Made by a program: the position numbers and the translations under genes
Part shown: positions 34,362 to 44,500 of the stretch, in pieces
How the letters are laid out: each line of letters opens with the position of its first letter
Numbering within the stretch: position 1 is the stretch's first letter
From: an uncultured Pseudomonadales bacterium
Lineage (GTDB): Bacteria > Pseudomonadota > Gammaproteobacteria > Pseudomonadales > Azotimanducaceae
Assembly: GCA_951813515.1 (NCBI GenBank)
Contig: OX638346.1
Coordinates: 496,001-560,000, forward strand
Reading direction: 5' to 3'
DNA length: 64,000 nt
Notes under the pieces: model-generated
Seen by the model: the letters and a program-made list of their open reading frames with translations, nothing else
Told to the model about the DNA's origin: nothing
The model's database searches: none

Positions 34362-36683
34362 TCAGAACAGTTCCAGTTGCCGGTCGTCGCCGACGGCCTG
34401 CTCGAAGGACAGTCCGAACGTATCCAGCACGGGTTCCGCCACCGGACGCACCTGTTTCTGCACGTAGTGCTCGCGGTCGAGTTCGGCGGTGATGTTGTCG
34501 AGCGGTTCGGGGCCGCTTCGGGTCATGACGTACGAGATCAGCCGTCCGGGGTCCGAACGCGCCTTGCGCGCAGCCGCGACATGCGGCGGCGTATTCGCCG
34601 TGTAGGACTTGAGGTCCTTTCGCAGTCCTTTGCGGTAGACCAGGGCGTCGTCAAAGCTGCCGCCGCGCACGTCACGCACGACCTGCGCCAGGTAATCGTC
34701 CACCGGTGCATCAGAAAAGAGCCGCGCGTACAGTTCCCTCTGCACCGTCTTCGCCAGGTCGGTCCAGTCGCGGCGGACGACTTCCATACCGACGAATTCC
34801 ACCGCGTCGCCGCCGTAGGGTACGCCGGTATAGCGCTTGCGCGCGCCAGCGGAACCGTGCCGCACGGACGGCAGGAACAACCGCGTGTAGAGCTTCTCGA
34901 ACTCCAGTTCCAGCCGGCTCTCGACGTTCCACTCTTCGCACACGTAGCCCGCAATCGCTGCGTTGATCTCCCGCACGAGATTCTCGCCGCGACCATGCGC
35001 CCCATCGGGGTCGGCGAGGCTGGAAAGGACGAACAGGCTGTCCGTATCGCCGTAAAGGACATCGAAGCCCCTGTCCTCGAACCACGCCTTGGACCACAGC
35101 AGGAAGTGCCGGCTCTGGCCGGTGATAGCGTTCGCGATGGCGGGATTGTGGAAACGGCAGGCGGGGGTGCCGAGGACGCCGTAGAACGAGTTCATGAGGA
35201 TCTTGATAGCCTGGGAGGCGATGTCGTCGTCAGCGCGCTTCGCCACTTCGCGGGCCTCGGCCAGGCGGTCGAGCATCCGAGGGAGGATCGCCTCGCCTCG
35301 GCGAAAGGCGGCGCCGGTCGCGGTGCGGATCACGTCTTCTCCGGCGCCAGTGCCCGCAACGAACGCGAGCGGGTCTATATTGAACGTGCGCATCACGCTC
35401 GGATACAGGCTCTTGAAGTCGAACACCCAGACGTTCCTGTGCAGGCCGGTGGTCGGCTCAAGGACATGGCCGCCGGTCTGGGAGGCCGAGACGCGCGCGT
35501 CACCCGAACGCACGGTGGGCGCCACGATGTCCCGCTTGTGGAGTTCCGACAGGTAGACGAAGTCGAACGAGGCGATGCTGGCGGAGACGCGGTCCGGCTG
35601 CATCCCGGTGAGCCGGCTGCGAGCGAGCGCCAGCGGGACCAGCCGCATCTCTTCGATGATGTCGAGAGCGAGACGCGAATCCGTGCGGGCGTACAGCGCG
35701 AATCCCTCGAGGTCGGTCCTGTAGCGGCGGATGATTTCGTCCGCGCGATCGCGGACATCGCCCTCGACCGCCTTGCCCTCTCCCAGAACCGCGCGGGAGA
35801 CCGTCTCGAGGGAATAGTCGTCGAAGCGCGCGAACGCGCCGCGCACCAGGTCCATGCCGTCGAGCACCAGGCGTCCCGGGATCGACGCCTGGCCGCTGCC
35901 GAAGTAGCCGCGCGCGGGACGGATTCTCACGTTGCCCGGTTCGCGGCCAAGATCGAGGCGTTGCTTCACGCGGGCAGCGATACGCGACAGGACGCGCAGG
36001 TCGAAGTCGACGACGTTCCATCCCGTGAGGATGTCCGGGTCGATCTCGGTCACGCGGCCGGAAAATGCCGCCAGGGCCGCAGCTTCGTCGACACACGCGA
36101 TCGCGTGTGCGGGCATCTCGCGACCGCTGGAATCGACGATGTAGACCTCGTCGAAGTCGCGGCCGTAGAGCGAAATGGCCAGCAGTCGGCGGGCCTTGGG
36201 ATCGGTCTCTATGTCGAACGACAGGATCCTGGGCTCCACTTCGACCTCGGCTGGCGCGATCTCCGGATCGTCGAACACCCAGTCGATGCCTTCGCCGCGC
36301 TCGGCACGCCCGTCAATTTCGAGACCGCCCCGGATGTTGTGGTCGATGAGGAATCCCACGGCGAAACGGACATCCGCCTCGAACGTGTCGATGCCTTGGG
36401 CGTGCAGCCGGTCACGCAGCACGGGCGCGTCGGGGGGCGTCTGGACATCAATACGTGTGACGCGCGTGCCGGAGAACGTGCTCCTGGACGTGGGGCACTG
36501 CCGCGTCGCGCCGATCTCGCGCGCCCGCGCCGCATCCGCGGATGCCACGTAGAAGCTCGGGGTCCTGCGGTGGTCGCGCACGAGGAAGGTGCCGCCCCCT
36601 TCCAGGCGACCGAACAGGTGCACGACGGGGACACGGTCGCGAATCCGGTAGCTCGCCTGCATGACGAAGCCCCGTACTCTCAT
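34362..36683 (-). CDS. polB: DNA polymerase II (family B)
   Basis: This is a repair polymerase with proofreading, in E. coli an SOS-induced enzyme used in translesion synthesis and replication restart. The 773-residue length fits the family (E. coli 783). Exonuclease motifs are intact (FDIETDP, GWNVVDFDL, YARTDSRLALDI), as are polymerase motifs A (DFKSLYPSVMRTFNIDP), B (KILMNSFYGVLG) and C (YGDTDSLFV). The protein ends QLELF, which resembles a beta-clamp binding peptide. I start it at MRVRGFVMQASYRI, where family similarity begins, not at the frame's upstream ATG at 36,851. No LexA box was recognised upstream. Confidence 0.95.
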   Translation of the reverse strand: MRVRGFVMQASYRIRDRVPVVHLFGRLEGGGTFLVRDHRRTPSFYVASADAARAREIGATRQCPTSRSTFSGTRVTRIDVQTPPDAPVLRDRLHAQGIDTFEADVRFAVGFLIDHNIRGGLEIDGRAERGEGIDWVFDDPEIAPAEVEVEPRILSFDIETDPKARRLLAISLYGRDFDEVYIVDSSGREMPAHAIACVDEAAALAAFSGRVTEIDPDILTGWNVVDFDLRVLSRIAARVKQRLDLGREPGNVRIRPARGYFGSGQASIPGRLVLDGMDLVRGAFARFDDYSLETVSRAVLGEGKAVEGDVRDRADEIIRRYRTDLEGFALYARTDSRLALDIIEEMRLVPLALARSRLTGMQPDRVSASIASFDFVYLSELHKRDIVAPTVRSGDARVSASQTGGHVLEPTTGLHRNVWVFDFKSLYPSVMRTFNIDPLAFVAGTGAGEDVIRTATGAAFRRGEAILPRMLDRLAEAREVAKRADDDIASQAIKILMNSFYGVLGTPACRFHNPAIANAITGQSRHFLLWSKAWFEDRGFDVLYGDTDSLFVLSSLADPDGAHGRGENLVREINAAIAGYVCEEWNVESRLELEFEKLYTRLFLPSVRHGSAGARKRYTGVPYGGDAVEFVGMEVVRRDWTDLAKTVQRELYARLFSDAPVDDYLAQVVRDVRGGSFDDALVYRKGLRKDLKSYTANTPPHVAAARKARSDPGRLISYVMTRSGPEPLDNITAELDREHYVQKQVRPVAEPVLDTFGLSFEQAVGDDRQLELF

Positions 36684-37002
36684 GTGAGGCGAAGACTTCG
36701 GGCCACGTTCATGCGTCAATATTAACGCCGACGCGCAGCGGGGTTGACCGACAGGTCTGGCGCTAGGAGCCTTCAGCCGGGGGTGCTTCCCCGACCGCTG
36801 ACGCGTAAGGAAGTGCTGGCGTTTCCCCCGTCGCCGGAGGCGTACTTCCATGCAAGCCTCCGACGTAGAACGGCACGCAAGTGCCGATCAAGGCGTAGGA
36901 TCCGGGACGGGCGGGATGGGCGAACCAGAGGGCTTGCGCCGGGGTAAAACACGGCGCCCGTCAGGGCGACGGATCTTATGGCGCTAGTGTCGTGTCACGA
37001 TG
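36684..37002. other. Intergenic region, no gene seen
   Basis: About 320 bases between polB and the SDR gene. Frames here are short or are extensions of polB without a family match. No RNA or repeat was recognised. Confidence 0.5.
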
Positions 37003-37785
37003 CTACGGCCACATATGCACACCGCCGCAGACCGCGATCGCTTGACCCGTAATGAAGGTGCTGGAGTCCGACGCCAAGAACACCGCGATGCCCTTCAGGT
37101 CTTCGGGTTCGCCGAGTCGGCGCAGCGGCGTGTTGGTTTCCGCGTTGCGTTGCGCCTCGGGGTTGTCCCACAACGCCCTGGCGAAGTCCGTCTTGACGAT
37201 ACCCGGACAGATGGCGTTCACGCGCACGCCCGACGGGCCGTATTCGAGCGCGAGATTGCGCACCAGGGCGATGTCCGCGAGTTTCGAGATAGCGTAGGTG
37301 CCAAGGTTCTGAGAGGCGGAGAACGCGCCGGTGGACGAAGTGATCATCATGCTGCCCCCGCCCTTCTCGACCATGTCCGGCGCGACCATGCGGCACAGCC
37401 AATGGTTGGAACGCACGTTGGTCTCCATGATCTTGTCGAACGCGGAATCCGGAATCTCCGACATCGGGCCGTAGAAGGGGTTGACCCCGGCATTGGCGAC
37501 CAGGATGTCGATGGGCCCGAGACGCGACCGGGTCTCGGCGACGAGGGCTTCCAACTGATCCTTGTAGCCGATGTTGCAGGCGACCGCGATGGCCGACCCC
37601 TCTCCGCACCTGTCGTTGATCTGCGCCACCGCCGCTTCGCATTGCTCGATCTTGCGGCTCGACACGACCACCCTGGCACCGTGTTCCGCAAGGCCCTCCG
37701 CCATGCTGAGGCCCATTCCCTTGGATGCGCCCGTCAGCAGCGCAACGCGCCCGGTCAAGTCGAATAGCCCGGTTTCCACTCCCAT
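37003..37785 (-). CDS. short-chain dehydrogenase/reductase
   Basis: This is a 260-residue classical SDR oxidoreductase. The NAD(P) loop is TGASKGMG (residues 18-25), followed by NAG at 98-100. The catalytic set is S151, Y164 and K168 (SSTGAFSASQNLGTYAISK). The arginine of SSRK after the second strand suggests a preference for NADP. The C-terminal segment FITGQAIAVCGG is typical of the 3-oxoacyl-reductase-like branch. The substrate cannot be inferred. The ATG at 37,785 has GGAACTGACG upstream; the frame extends 19 codons further without similarity. Confidence 0.9.
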   Translation of the reverse strand: MGVETGLFDLTGRVALLTGASKGMGLSMAEGLAEHGARVVVSSRKIEQCEAAVAQINDRCGEGSAIAVACNIGYKDQLEALVAETRSRLGPIDILVANAGVNPFYGPMSEIPDSAFDKIMETNVRSNHWLCRMVAPDMVEKGGGSMMITSSTGAFSASQNLGTYAISKLADIALVRNLALEYGPSGVRVNAICPGIVKTDFARALWDNPEAQRNAETNTPLRRLGEPEDLKGIAVFLASDSSTFITGQAIAVCGGVHMWP

Positions 37786-37863
37786 CGTCAGTTCCAATCT
37801 GGATGAAGCCGCGTAGGTTACGCAATCGGTCCACACGATCACAATGGGACTTTGCGCGGCGAA

Positions 37864-38214
37864 TTAATCGTCGCTCGGCATTTCCATTAGCCAAAACGGC
37901 GTAGTGATCAACTCGCGCTCCTTGCCTGCGGGGACGAACGTGTGAATTTCCTCGGTTCGCCAGTAGTGCCAGAACTCGTCCTCGTAGCCCGCATCGAGAA
38001 TCGTGAACGCACCGTTCCCCTCCTGCTCTTCCAGGAAGTCACGTACCGCGTCGAAGGGTTCGACGCCCGCCTGCTGGAAGTGCGCTCGACCCCCGTACTT
38101 CTCGTAGAGTGCCTTGAACAGACCTGCCCGTGATCTCCTCACGGGTTGAATTGGCAGCACCCAGACCCCACATATGCAGCGTGGGCAACCGTTTCTTCCC
38201 GCGGTTGAAAACAC
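37864..38214 (-). CDS. hypothetical protein, possibly 5'-truncated
   Basis: The last 90 residues (GLFKALYEKYGGRAHFQQAG, FLEEQEGNGAFTILDAGYEDEFWHYWRTEEIHTFVP) look like real protein with aromatic and acidic conservation-type spacing, but I know no family. The first 25 residues are basic and cysteine-rich and look like out-of-frame sequence. No good ribosome-binding site precedes the ATG. It may be the remaining end of a frameshifted gene, transcribed toward the SDR. Confidence 0.35.
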   Translation of the reverse strand: MFSTAGRNGCPRCICGVWVLPIQPVRRSRAGLFKALYEKYGGRAHFQQAGVEPFDAVRDFLEEQEGNGAFTILDAGYEDEFWHYWRTEEIHTFVPAGKERELITTPFWLMEMPSDD

Positions 38215-38534
38215 TCACTTTGGACGAGGCGAATGCACTCCATGACGCGACTCAACACAAAAGGGCTTCACGGCAACGACAGTCGTCCGATGCGGCGGTT
38301 GGTCCGTGATTTCTGGACCAGCGTGCAGCGGGCGGGGTCACCGCGGGTCACACCCAACACGCTTGCCCTTCCTCGTCCAATGGTACGAGGCCCACGTTCG
38401 TGTGAGTCAGGAACCGAGCATGTTTCCGACAGCTCCGTCATCGCATGTGCAGTGGCGGGCGATGGCGTCGAGAGCGGCGATGAACAGATTCCCGTGCCCT
38501 GTTGTCACGTGTTCTCGCCGGAACACGCCTGCTG
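38215..38534. other. Intergenic region, no gene seen
   Basis: About 320 bases between the truncated hypothetical gene and the DUF72 gene. A minus-strand frame from 38,257 (MECIRLVQSECF) could be a lost N terminus of the hypothetical gene in another frame, but it has no similarity support. Confidence 0.35.
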
Positions 38535-39242
38535 TCACGCAGTGGCTTGACGCGCCTGGGCCAGTTCCAGGAAAGCCTTCGCCAGCTTCGGTCCCGCCCC
38601 CGCATCCTCGTGCTTGAAGAACGCGAATCCGTGGCGCGCGCCGGTCTCAATCGCGCGAGCCAGCCACTGCGCCAGGACGCCTTCGTCGTAGGCCTCCCGG
38701 CGCAGGCGTAAGTAAAGCCAGTCCGTTGTCGCCAGGACCGCCGGCAAATCCGTCTTCCCGTCGTCGGACACGCAGATGGCCGCTTCGTGACGGCGCAGCA
38801 CGTCCATGACTTCCTCGTCGAACCAAGAGACATGGCGAAACTCGAATGCCGCCGGGAGTTCTCTCGGCCAACCGCCGAGGAACGCATCGAGCCGCTCGAC
38901 GTGCTTGCGCAGGTAAGGCGGCAACTGGAACAGCACGCAACCTAGCCGGTCTTCCAGCTTCGCGACGCGCTCGGCAAGAAACGCACCGTCATCGGCCAGC
39001 CTCGCCTGGTGGGTGATCCGGCGCGACGCCTTGATAACGAAACGGAAGTCCTCCGGGACCGATTCGCGCCAGCCTTCGAGGACGTGCGTGCGGGGCATCC
39101 TGTAGAAAGTGTTGTTGATCTCGACGGCGGGTAGTCTCTCGCCGTAGTAGGCCAACATCTCGCCCGGCGAGATCGTCTCCGGGTAGAAGACGCCCTTCCA
39201 TTCCTTGTAGCTGTAGCCGCTGGTGCCCGCGTACCACCGCAT
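38535..39242 (-). CDS. DUF72 family protein (YecE-like)
   Basis: The 235-residue protein matches the DUF72/YecE family of TIM-barrel-like proteins of unknown biochemical role. It starts MRWYAGTSGYSYKEWKG, with the usual VEINNTFYRMP, FRFVIKASRRITH, CVLFQLPPYLRK, AFEFRHVSWFDEEV and a C-terminal FFKHED. The ATG at 39,242 gives the standard N terminus; a long frame upstream crosses the divergent OsmC gene and is spurious. It stands alone and is transcribed away from the OsmC-VOC pair. Confidence 0.9.
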   Translation of the reverse strand: MRWYAGTSGYSYKEWKGVFYPETISPGEMLAYYGERLPAVEINNTFYRMPRTHVLEGWRESVPEDFRFVIKASRRITHQARLADDGAFLAERVAKLEDRLGCVLFQLPPYLRKHVERLDAFLGGWPRELPAAFEFRHVSWFDEEVMDVLRRHEAAICVSDDGKTDLPAVLATTDWLYLRLRREAYDEGVLAQWLARAIETGARHGFAFFKHEDAGAGPKLAKAFLELAQARQATA

Positions 39243-39374
39243 GCCTTGGGTCTCCCGGGAAGATGACCGACCAGAACATAGCAAAACGGAGACCACGGGA
39301 GCTTCACAACGTCGCATCCGCGACCTTTTTTCGCCAGAATTGACCGCCCTTACCGCAACGACGGACCCGCGACA

Positions 39375-39788
39375 GTGGAGGCAAACATAATCTGGCAAAG
39401 GGACGTGGTGTTCTCCGCCCGCGCCGACAGCGGCCACGAAGTCACCATCGACGGCCCGCCGGAACTGGGAGGTACAAATGCCGGGGCACGGCCGATGGAA
39501 CTCATGCTCTGCGGAGTCGGCGGCTGCACGGCCTTCGATGTGGTCCACATTCTTCAGCGTGGCCGCGCCGAAGTGTCCAAGTGCGAAACACGCGTGACTG
39601 CGGAGCGTGCCGCGACGGATCCGAAAGTGTTCACCGACGTCCACATTCAATTTACCCTGGCGGGCGAGGGCCTCACGGAACGCAAGGTCGCACGCGCGTT
39701 GGAACTCTCGGCGACAAGGTATTGCTCTGCCTCGATCCTGTTGCAGCGCGCCGGCGTTACCGTGACCCACGGATTCGAACTGGAATGA
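39375..39788 (+). CDS. OsmC family peroxiredoxin-like protein
   Basis: This 137-residue protein belongs to the OsmC/Ohr superfamily (YhfA-like branch), thiol proteins that reduce or bind organic peroxides. The two typical cysteines are C51 in GVGGCTAFDV and C117 in RYCSASI. It begins at a GTG. Its stop overlaps the start of the next gene (ATGA), so the two are probably co-translated. Confidence 0.85.
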   Translation: MEANIIWQRDVVFSARADSGHEVTIDGPPELGGTNAGARPMELMLCGVGGCTAFDVVHILQRGRAEVSKCETRVTAERAATDPKVFTDVHIQFTLAGEGLTERKVARALELSATRYCSASILLQRAGVTVTHGFELE

Positions 39789-40201
39789 CCTCCGGGAGAC
39801 GACCACCACCGACCGCCGGACTGCGCCATGTGGCGCTTTTCACGCGCAACTTCGAGGCGACCGTCCGGTTTTACACCGACGTCATGGGCATGCGCATCGA
39901 GTGGCGACCCGATGCCGATAACTGCTACCTCACGAACGGCAACGACAACCTGGCGTTGCACCGGACGACCAAGGAACCCGGAGAAGACCAGAGGCTCGAC
40001 CACATAGGCTTCATCATCGACCGGATCGAGGATGTGGATGCGTGGCACGCGTTCCTTGTCGCGAGGGAGGTTGAGATCGTCAACCCGCCGAAGACGCATC
40101 GGGATGGCGCCCGCAGCCTTTACTGCAGGGACCCGGAAGGCACGGCGGTACAGCTCATCTATCACCCGCCGCTGAGCGCCGGAGCGAGTGACGCCGACTG
40201 A
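39785..40201 (+). CDS. VOC family protein (glyoxalase/dioxygenase superfamily)
   Basis: This 138-residue protein has a single vicinal-oxygen-chelate module pair: LRHVALFTRNFEATVRFYTDVMGM and LDHIGFIIDRIEDVDAW. The histidines in LRHV and LDHI fit metal ligands, while the usual C-terminal glutamate is replaced by glutamine in TAVQLIYH. It overlaps the OsmC gene by four bases. A role in detoxifying a reactive compound together with OsmC is plausible but unproven. Confidence 0.85.
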   Translation: MTSGRRPPPTAGLRHVALFTRNFEATVRFYTDVMGMRIEWRPDADNCYLTNGNDNLALHRTTKEPGEDQRLDHIGFIIDRIEDVDAWHAFLVAREVEIVNPPKTHRDGARSLYCRDPEGTAVQLIYHPPLSAGASDAD

Positions 40202-40271
40202 GGCGGTCCCTGCTCTTTGGGCCGGCGGGGGTACGGCACGGCGCACCCCTTAGGGCACGACGCAATTGTGT

Positions 40272-40892
40272 CTAGATCCGGTAGGTAGACTCGGTCATGA
40301 GCTTCGAAGCCAGGGTCATGGCTTCCTTGACCGGTTCGGGGAATTCGACGCCGCCCTCCCGCTTCGCGTTCTCGCCATGGCGCGTCTCATCGGTACGCAT
40401 CTCCTCGAGGATCGCCCGGCTGCGTTCATCGGTTTCGGGCAAATCACTGATGTGGCGGTCGAGGTGCCGCTTGACCTGGTCTTCCGTAGCCTCGACGAAC
40501 CCGAGGCTCACCTTGTCGCCCAGGACGCCGACGGCGGCACCCAACGCGAATGAAGCTGCGTAGAACACCGGGTCCAGCATGCTCGGGCGGCCGTCGAGTT
40601 CGTCAAGCCTCTCCCGGCACCAGGCGAGGTGATCGTTTTCTTCGGCGGCCGCGGTCCTCAGGGATTCGCGGACTTGCGGGTCGCGCGCCGTCAATGCCTG
40701 GCCTTCGTACAGCGCCTGGGCGCAGATCTCGCCCGCATGGTTCACCCGCATCAGCCCCGCCGCGTGTTTGCGCTCGGCTTCGGTCAGCGTGCCCTCCTCG
40801 CCCTCCGGCGCCGGACGCTCCGCCATGCCCCCGCCGGTCAGCGCCCGCAACGCGCGGTCGAATACGCCGATCAGGTCGTCCGTTCCGCTCAT
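40272..40892 (-). CDS. coq7: demethoxyubiquinone hydroxylase (2-polyprenyl-3-methyl-6-methoxy-1,4-benzoquinone monooxygenase)
   Basis: Coq7 is a membrane-associated diiron enzyme that adds the last ring hydroxyl in ubiquinone synthesis. The 206-residue protein has the full set of iron-binding E and ExxH blocks: [39 protein letters not shown] and [14 protein letters not shown]. Two helices between them ([16 protein letters not shown]) form the membrane hairpin. The ATG at 40,892 gives the normal N terminus; the frame continues upstream without similarity. This gene supports a proteobacterial host that uses ubiquinone. Confidence 0.95.
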   Translation of the reverse strand: MSGTDDLIGVFDRALRALTGGGMAERPAPEGEEGTLTEAERKHAAGLMRVNHAGEICAQALYEGQALTARDPQVRESLRTAAAEENDHLAWCRERLDELDGRPSMLDPVFYAASFALGAAVGVLGDKVSLGFVEATEDQVKRHLDRHISDLPETDERSRAILEEMRTDETRHGENAKREGGVEFPEPVKEAMTLASKLMTESTYRI

Positions 40893-41088
40893 GGGTGTGC
40901 CTCGACTCGTATTCTGATTCGAATTCGAGGGTATACCCTCGCGCCAATGTTGCAAAGCGGAACGCAACTCTCGCTGACTATTGACGAAGCACTGACCGTT
41001 TAGACTCTTTTTTCCCGGTAAGACAAATATGGTAGGAAATAGTGATGGGCAGAGAAAAAGTTGCACTTGATGTCGGAAGGGCCGCGCG

Positions 41089-41487
41089 ATGACAAAAATA
41101 CTCTTGTCAGCGGCAGGTTATGTCGGGATCGTTTTCCCGCTCGCAGTGGCTTGGCACCTTGCACTTTTCAAAGACCAGTACCAGAGCTTTGGCTATTTCG
41201 AAGGTGAGCCAAATGTGCCCATAGGCTTCGCCTCGGTAATCATTCAAGGCTTGGTGTTGGCGGCAATCTACCCACTGTTTCAACCGAACAGCACGGGTTT
41301 CGCACGAGCCTTTTTGTTCGCGGGTCTTGCGGGCCTGTTTCTCTGGACGTCGCATGTGTTGGGCTTCGTTGCAAAACAGCAAGTGCCAAACGCCGTTGGC
41401 TTTGTCCTGATGGAAACCGGATATTTGATGGTGCAGTTCGGCCTGTTTGCGCTCGTGCTTGGTCTCATCTATCGGGCCGTGAAATAA
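41089..41487 (+). CDS. small four-helix membrane protein of unknown function
   Basis: This 132-residue inner-membrane protein has about four hydrophobic helices ([77 protein letters not shown]). It recalls small uncharacterised membrane families such as DUF1761, but I cannot place it firmly. Its composition is less GC-rich than its neighbours, with codons such as TTT and AAA common, which could mean acquisition by transfer. No operon partner is evident. Confidence 0.65.
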   Translation: MTKILLSAAGYVGIVFPLAVAWHLALFKDQYQSFGYFEGEPNVPIGFASVIIQGLVLAAIYPLFQPNSTGFARAFLFAGLAGLFLWTSHVLGFVAKQQVPNAVGFVLMETGYLMVQFGLFALVLGLIYRAVK

Positions 41488-41570
41488 GGCCAGGTCTGTC
41501 CGGCGCGACTGCCTCGCTTCTGACGCTCGATATGCCCAAGCACTTGTTGCTCGGCTTCCGTCAGCGTGCC

Positions 41571-44500
41571 CTACAGATCGATGCGGAAACCGAACCGGAT
41601 CCGGTGGACAGACCGGGATGCCGCGGGAAACGCCGCGGCGACGTTGCGGAAACTATTGAACCGGTAGACGCAGTCGCTCCGCCGCGCACACGTCGTCCGG
41701 GGCGCATCGCCGGTCAGCGCCGGGGCGGCGTCGATACCGAGAGCCGCGACATCCGCGACCGAGACGAGATCGGCACGGACTATCGCCGCCTGCCCGAAAC
41801 CCGGTCCCGCGTCGTAGGTGCCCCACTCATCGTTCAGGAGGTTGAGGACGTTTTCGATATCGAGCACCAAGCTCGCACGGTTCTCTCCCACCCATCGGTT
41901 GAGGGCACGGATGCCCGGCAGTTCCAAGCGCAACCGCAGGTCCCATACCTGGTTGATGCCCGCGTCCGCGGAGTACGGTGCGTGGATACCGGACTCGACG
42001 CCGTTGGCGCCGAGATAGGCAAAGAAGGCATCCCGGTCGAAGCGGGCGCCGTAGGCAACGGCCGGATCGTCGCCTCGCGCGGGGACGTATAGCGGGTTGT
42101 TGTCGTAGGGGCTCTCGCCGGCGCCGGCGCGGCCGAAGAGCGCGTTGCCGCGATCGACGTCGAACGTGTACGTGAAGCGGTCGCCGGACCACGCGCGGCC
42201 GAAAACGTCGGCACGAACCCGGAATCCCCGCCCGAAAGCGCGTTCGTAGCCGGCGTTCAGCTTGATCGAATGGGTGACCTGGTAGGGGGAGGTGCGCGCG
42301 GACGGACGGTTGCGGTCGGCGTCCGCGATGCCCCGCCAGTTGGAGATGCCGCGCGAGGAAAGGCCTTCCGTGACCGCCTCCACATCCTGCCACGCATAGC
42401 TCACCTGCAGGTCGAGGCCCGTGTCGTAGCGCTTGCCCAGCGCCGCGGTCAGAATGCTGCTGGCACCTTCGCCGTGATTGTCGAGCGCCACGAGGTTGAG
42501 GATCCCGAGGTCGTCGAGATCCGCGTAGATCGTCCGACCATCGGGCGCGACCCCCGTGGGTCCCGCCGCCGCAAGACGCGTTTGCGCGAGGTTGGTCCAG
42601 AGGAAGCCGTTGCCCGTCCAGGCCAGGAGAGCCTGCGCCGTCAGCGTGTATCCCGTCCCGAGGTTCAGGCCGGCGAAGGTGAGATCGAGATCGCGCTCGA
42701 TGCGCAGCGAGGCCTTCCAGTCCGAGGGCACCTTGAAGTCCGGCGCGATGGCGTCGACGGCCGCAGTGCTTCCCGCCGACACGGCGGCGCGCAATTCCGC
42801 CGGCACCGTGGTCGGCGAAACCCCGGTTGCGGTGACGCGCGCGAAGACCGTCGGGACCTGGAACACGTTGGACGTCCAGACCTTGGGATCGCCGCCGGAA
42901 AACCGGCCGAGTCCGCCGCTCACGACGGTGCGATGCAGGCCCGTCCACCGGAAGCTCAGACGGGGCATCAGGAGATCGAGGCCGTCGAGGCCCCTGTCGG
43001 TGCGGATGCCGTAGGTCTCGGCAACTGCCCGACTGAACGCTGGCGGGTCGTCCTGGGTGAAGCGCTCGTAGCGCAGGCCCGCCGTGATTTCCAGGTTCGG
43101 CCGCAGTTGCCAGGTGTCCTGCGCAAAGAACGTTGTCTTGCCATAGCCCCACGCCGCCGCGCCGTCCGCGACGTCGTTGGACGGCACGTTGACATAGTCG
43201 ACGCGGGCCGTGCGGCTCGTGATAGCGGCGAAATCGGAGAATACGAAGCGGCCGTTCGAACTCGGCATGAAGAGGTTGAAGAGATCGAAGGACTCGTGCT
43301 CGCCGCCGATCCTCAAGATGTGGTCGCCGAGGACGTAGTCGAGCGCGCCGTGGAGCTGCAGGCGCTCGTCGTCGTAGACGTTGGCGTGGCGGAACCGGTC
43401 GCAGCCGGCGACCACGTCCACGCTGCCCGTGATCAGCCCCTCAAGCGGAGTGCCGGAAACGCCGCCTGCGTCGAGGTTGTCGAACTCCAATGCGCCGACG
43501 CCCCGGGCGCGGCAATCCTGGCTGCGCGAGAACGCCTTGAGGTTGGCCCGCAGGGTGGTCGAGGCGCGATCGGTCCAGTCGGAGAAGAGTTGTACGGTGT
43601 AGGCGGTGAGGTCGACCGGAATGTCGATCCACGCCGAGGTCAGCCGGTCGGCGGCGACGGACGTTCCGGTCTCCCGGCTGCGCTGGTACGTGAACGAAGC
43701 CCGGTGTGCCGCGCCCGCGTTCCAGTCGAACTTGAGGAGCGAGCGTTTCGACCCCTCCGGCGTCGCTGCCGATGCCGGCCGTCCGCCGGGATCGTAGCCG
43801 TATATGTCGCGCACCACGTCGCGCAGCGCCTCGAAAAGGCCGGGCTGGATGCCGCGACTCGCATCGAAGGCAGTGAAGTCGACCGGCGACACGGCATCGA
43901 ACTCGTCGTAGGACAGGAATACGAAGAACCGGTCAGCGACGAGCGGCCCGCCAGCGGAGATGCCGTACTCCTTCTCCTCGAAGGCGGCAGGGGTGTACTC
44001 CCTGCCGCCATCATACGTGTCGCCCACCTGGTCGCTGCCGTGAAAGTAATAGAACGCCGCGCCGTCCCATTCGTTGGTGCCCGACTTGGTCGTGATGTTG
44101 ACGAGGCCGCCGGTGAAGCCCGAGGCGCTGACGGAATAGTCGGACGCGACCACGGACGCGGACTCGACGGCGTCGAGGTTGACCGGCGAGCGGCTGGTCG
44201 CATAGGTGCTCGTGCCGAGGCCGAAGTCGTCCTGCTGCAGCGAGCCGTCGATGGCGAGGCCGTTGAAGCGCGGGTTGACCCCGCCAACGGAAAGATTCCC
44301 CTCGCCGGTCGACTGCGCGAGCGGGTCGCGCAGCAGCGTGCGGATGACGTCGCGCGTGATCGACGGCTGGTCGGCGATGTCGGCCGCCGTGAACGCGGAC
44401 CCGACCCCGTTGTTGAGATCCCTCGCGGGCACCCGTGCGCTCGCCGTGACGACGACCTCTTCGACGTCGACGGGCACCAGGGTGACGGCGAGTGGCGCCT

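Noticed and set aside
34377..36725. 782-codon plus-strand open frame over polB
   Set aside because: Antisense shadow of DNA polymerase II, whose exonuclease and polymerase motifs are all intact on the minus strand.
39243..39809. N-terminal extension of the DUF72 protein by about 190 residues
   Set aside because: The extension is antisense to the OsmC gene; the family N terminus MRWYAGTSGYSY begins exactly at 39,242.
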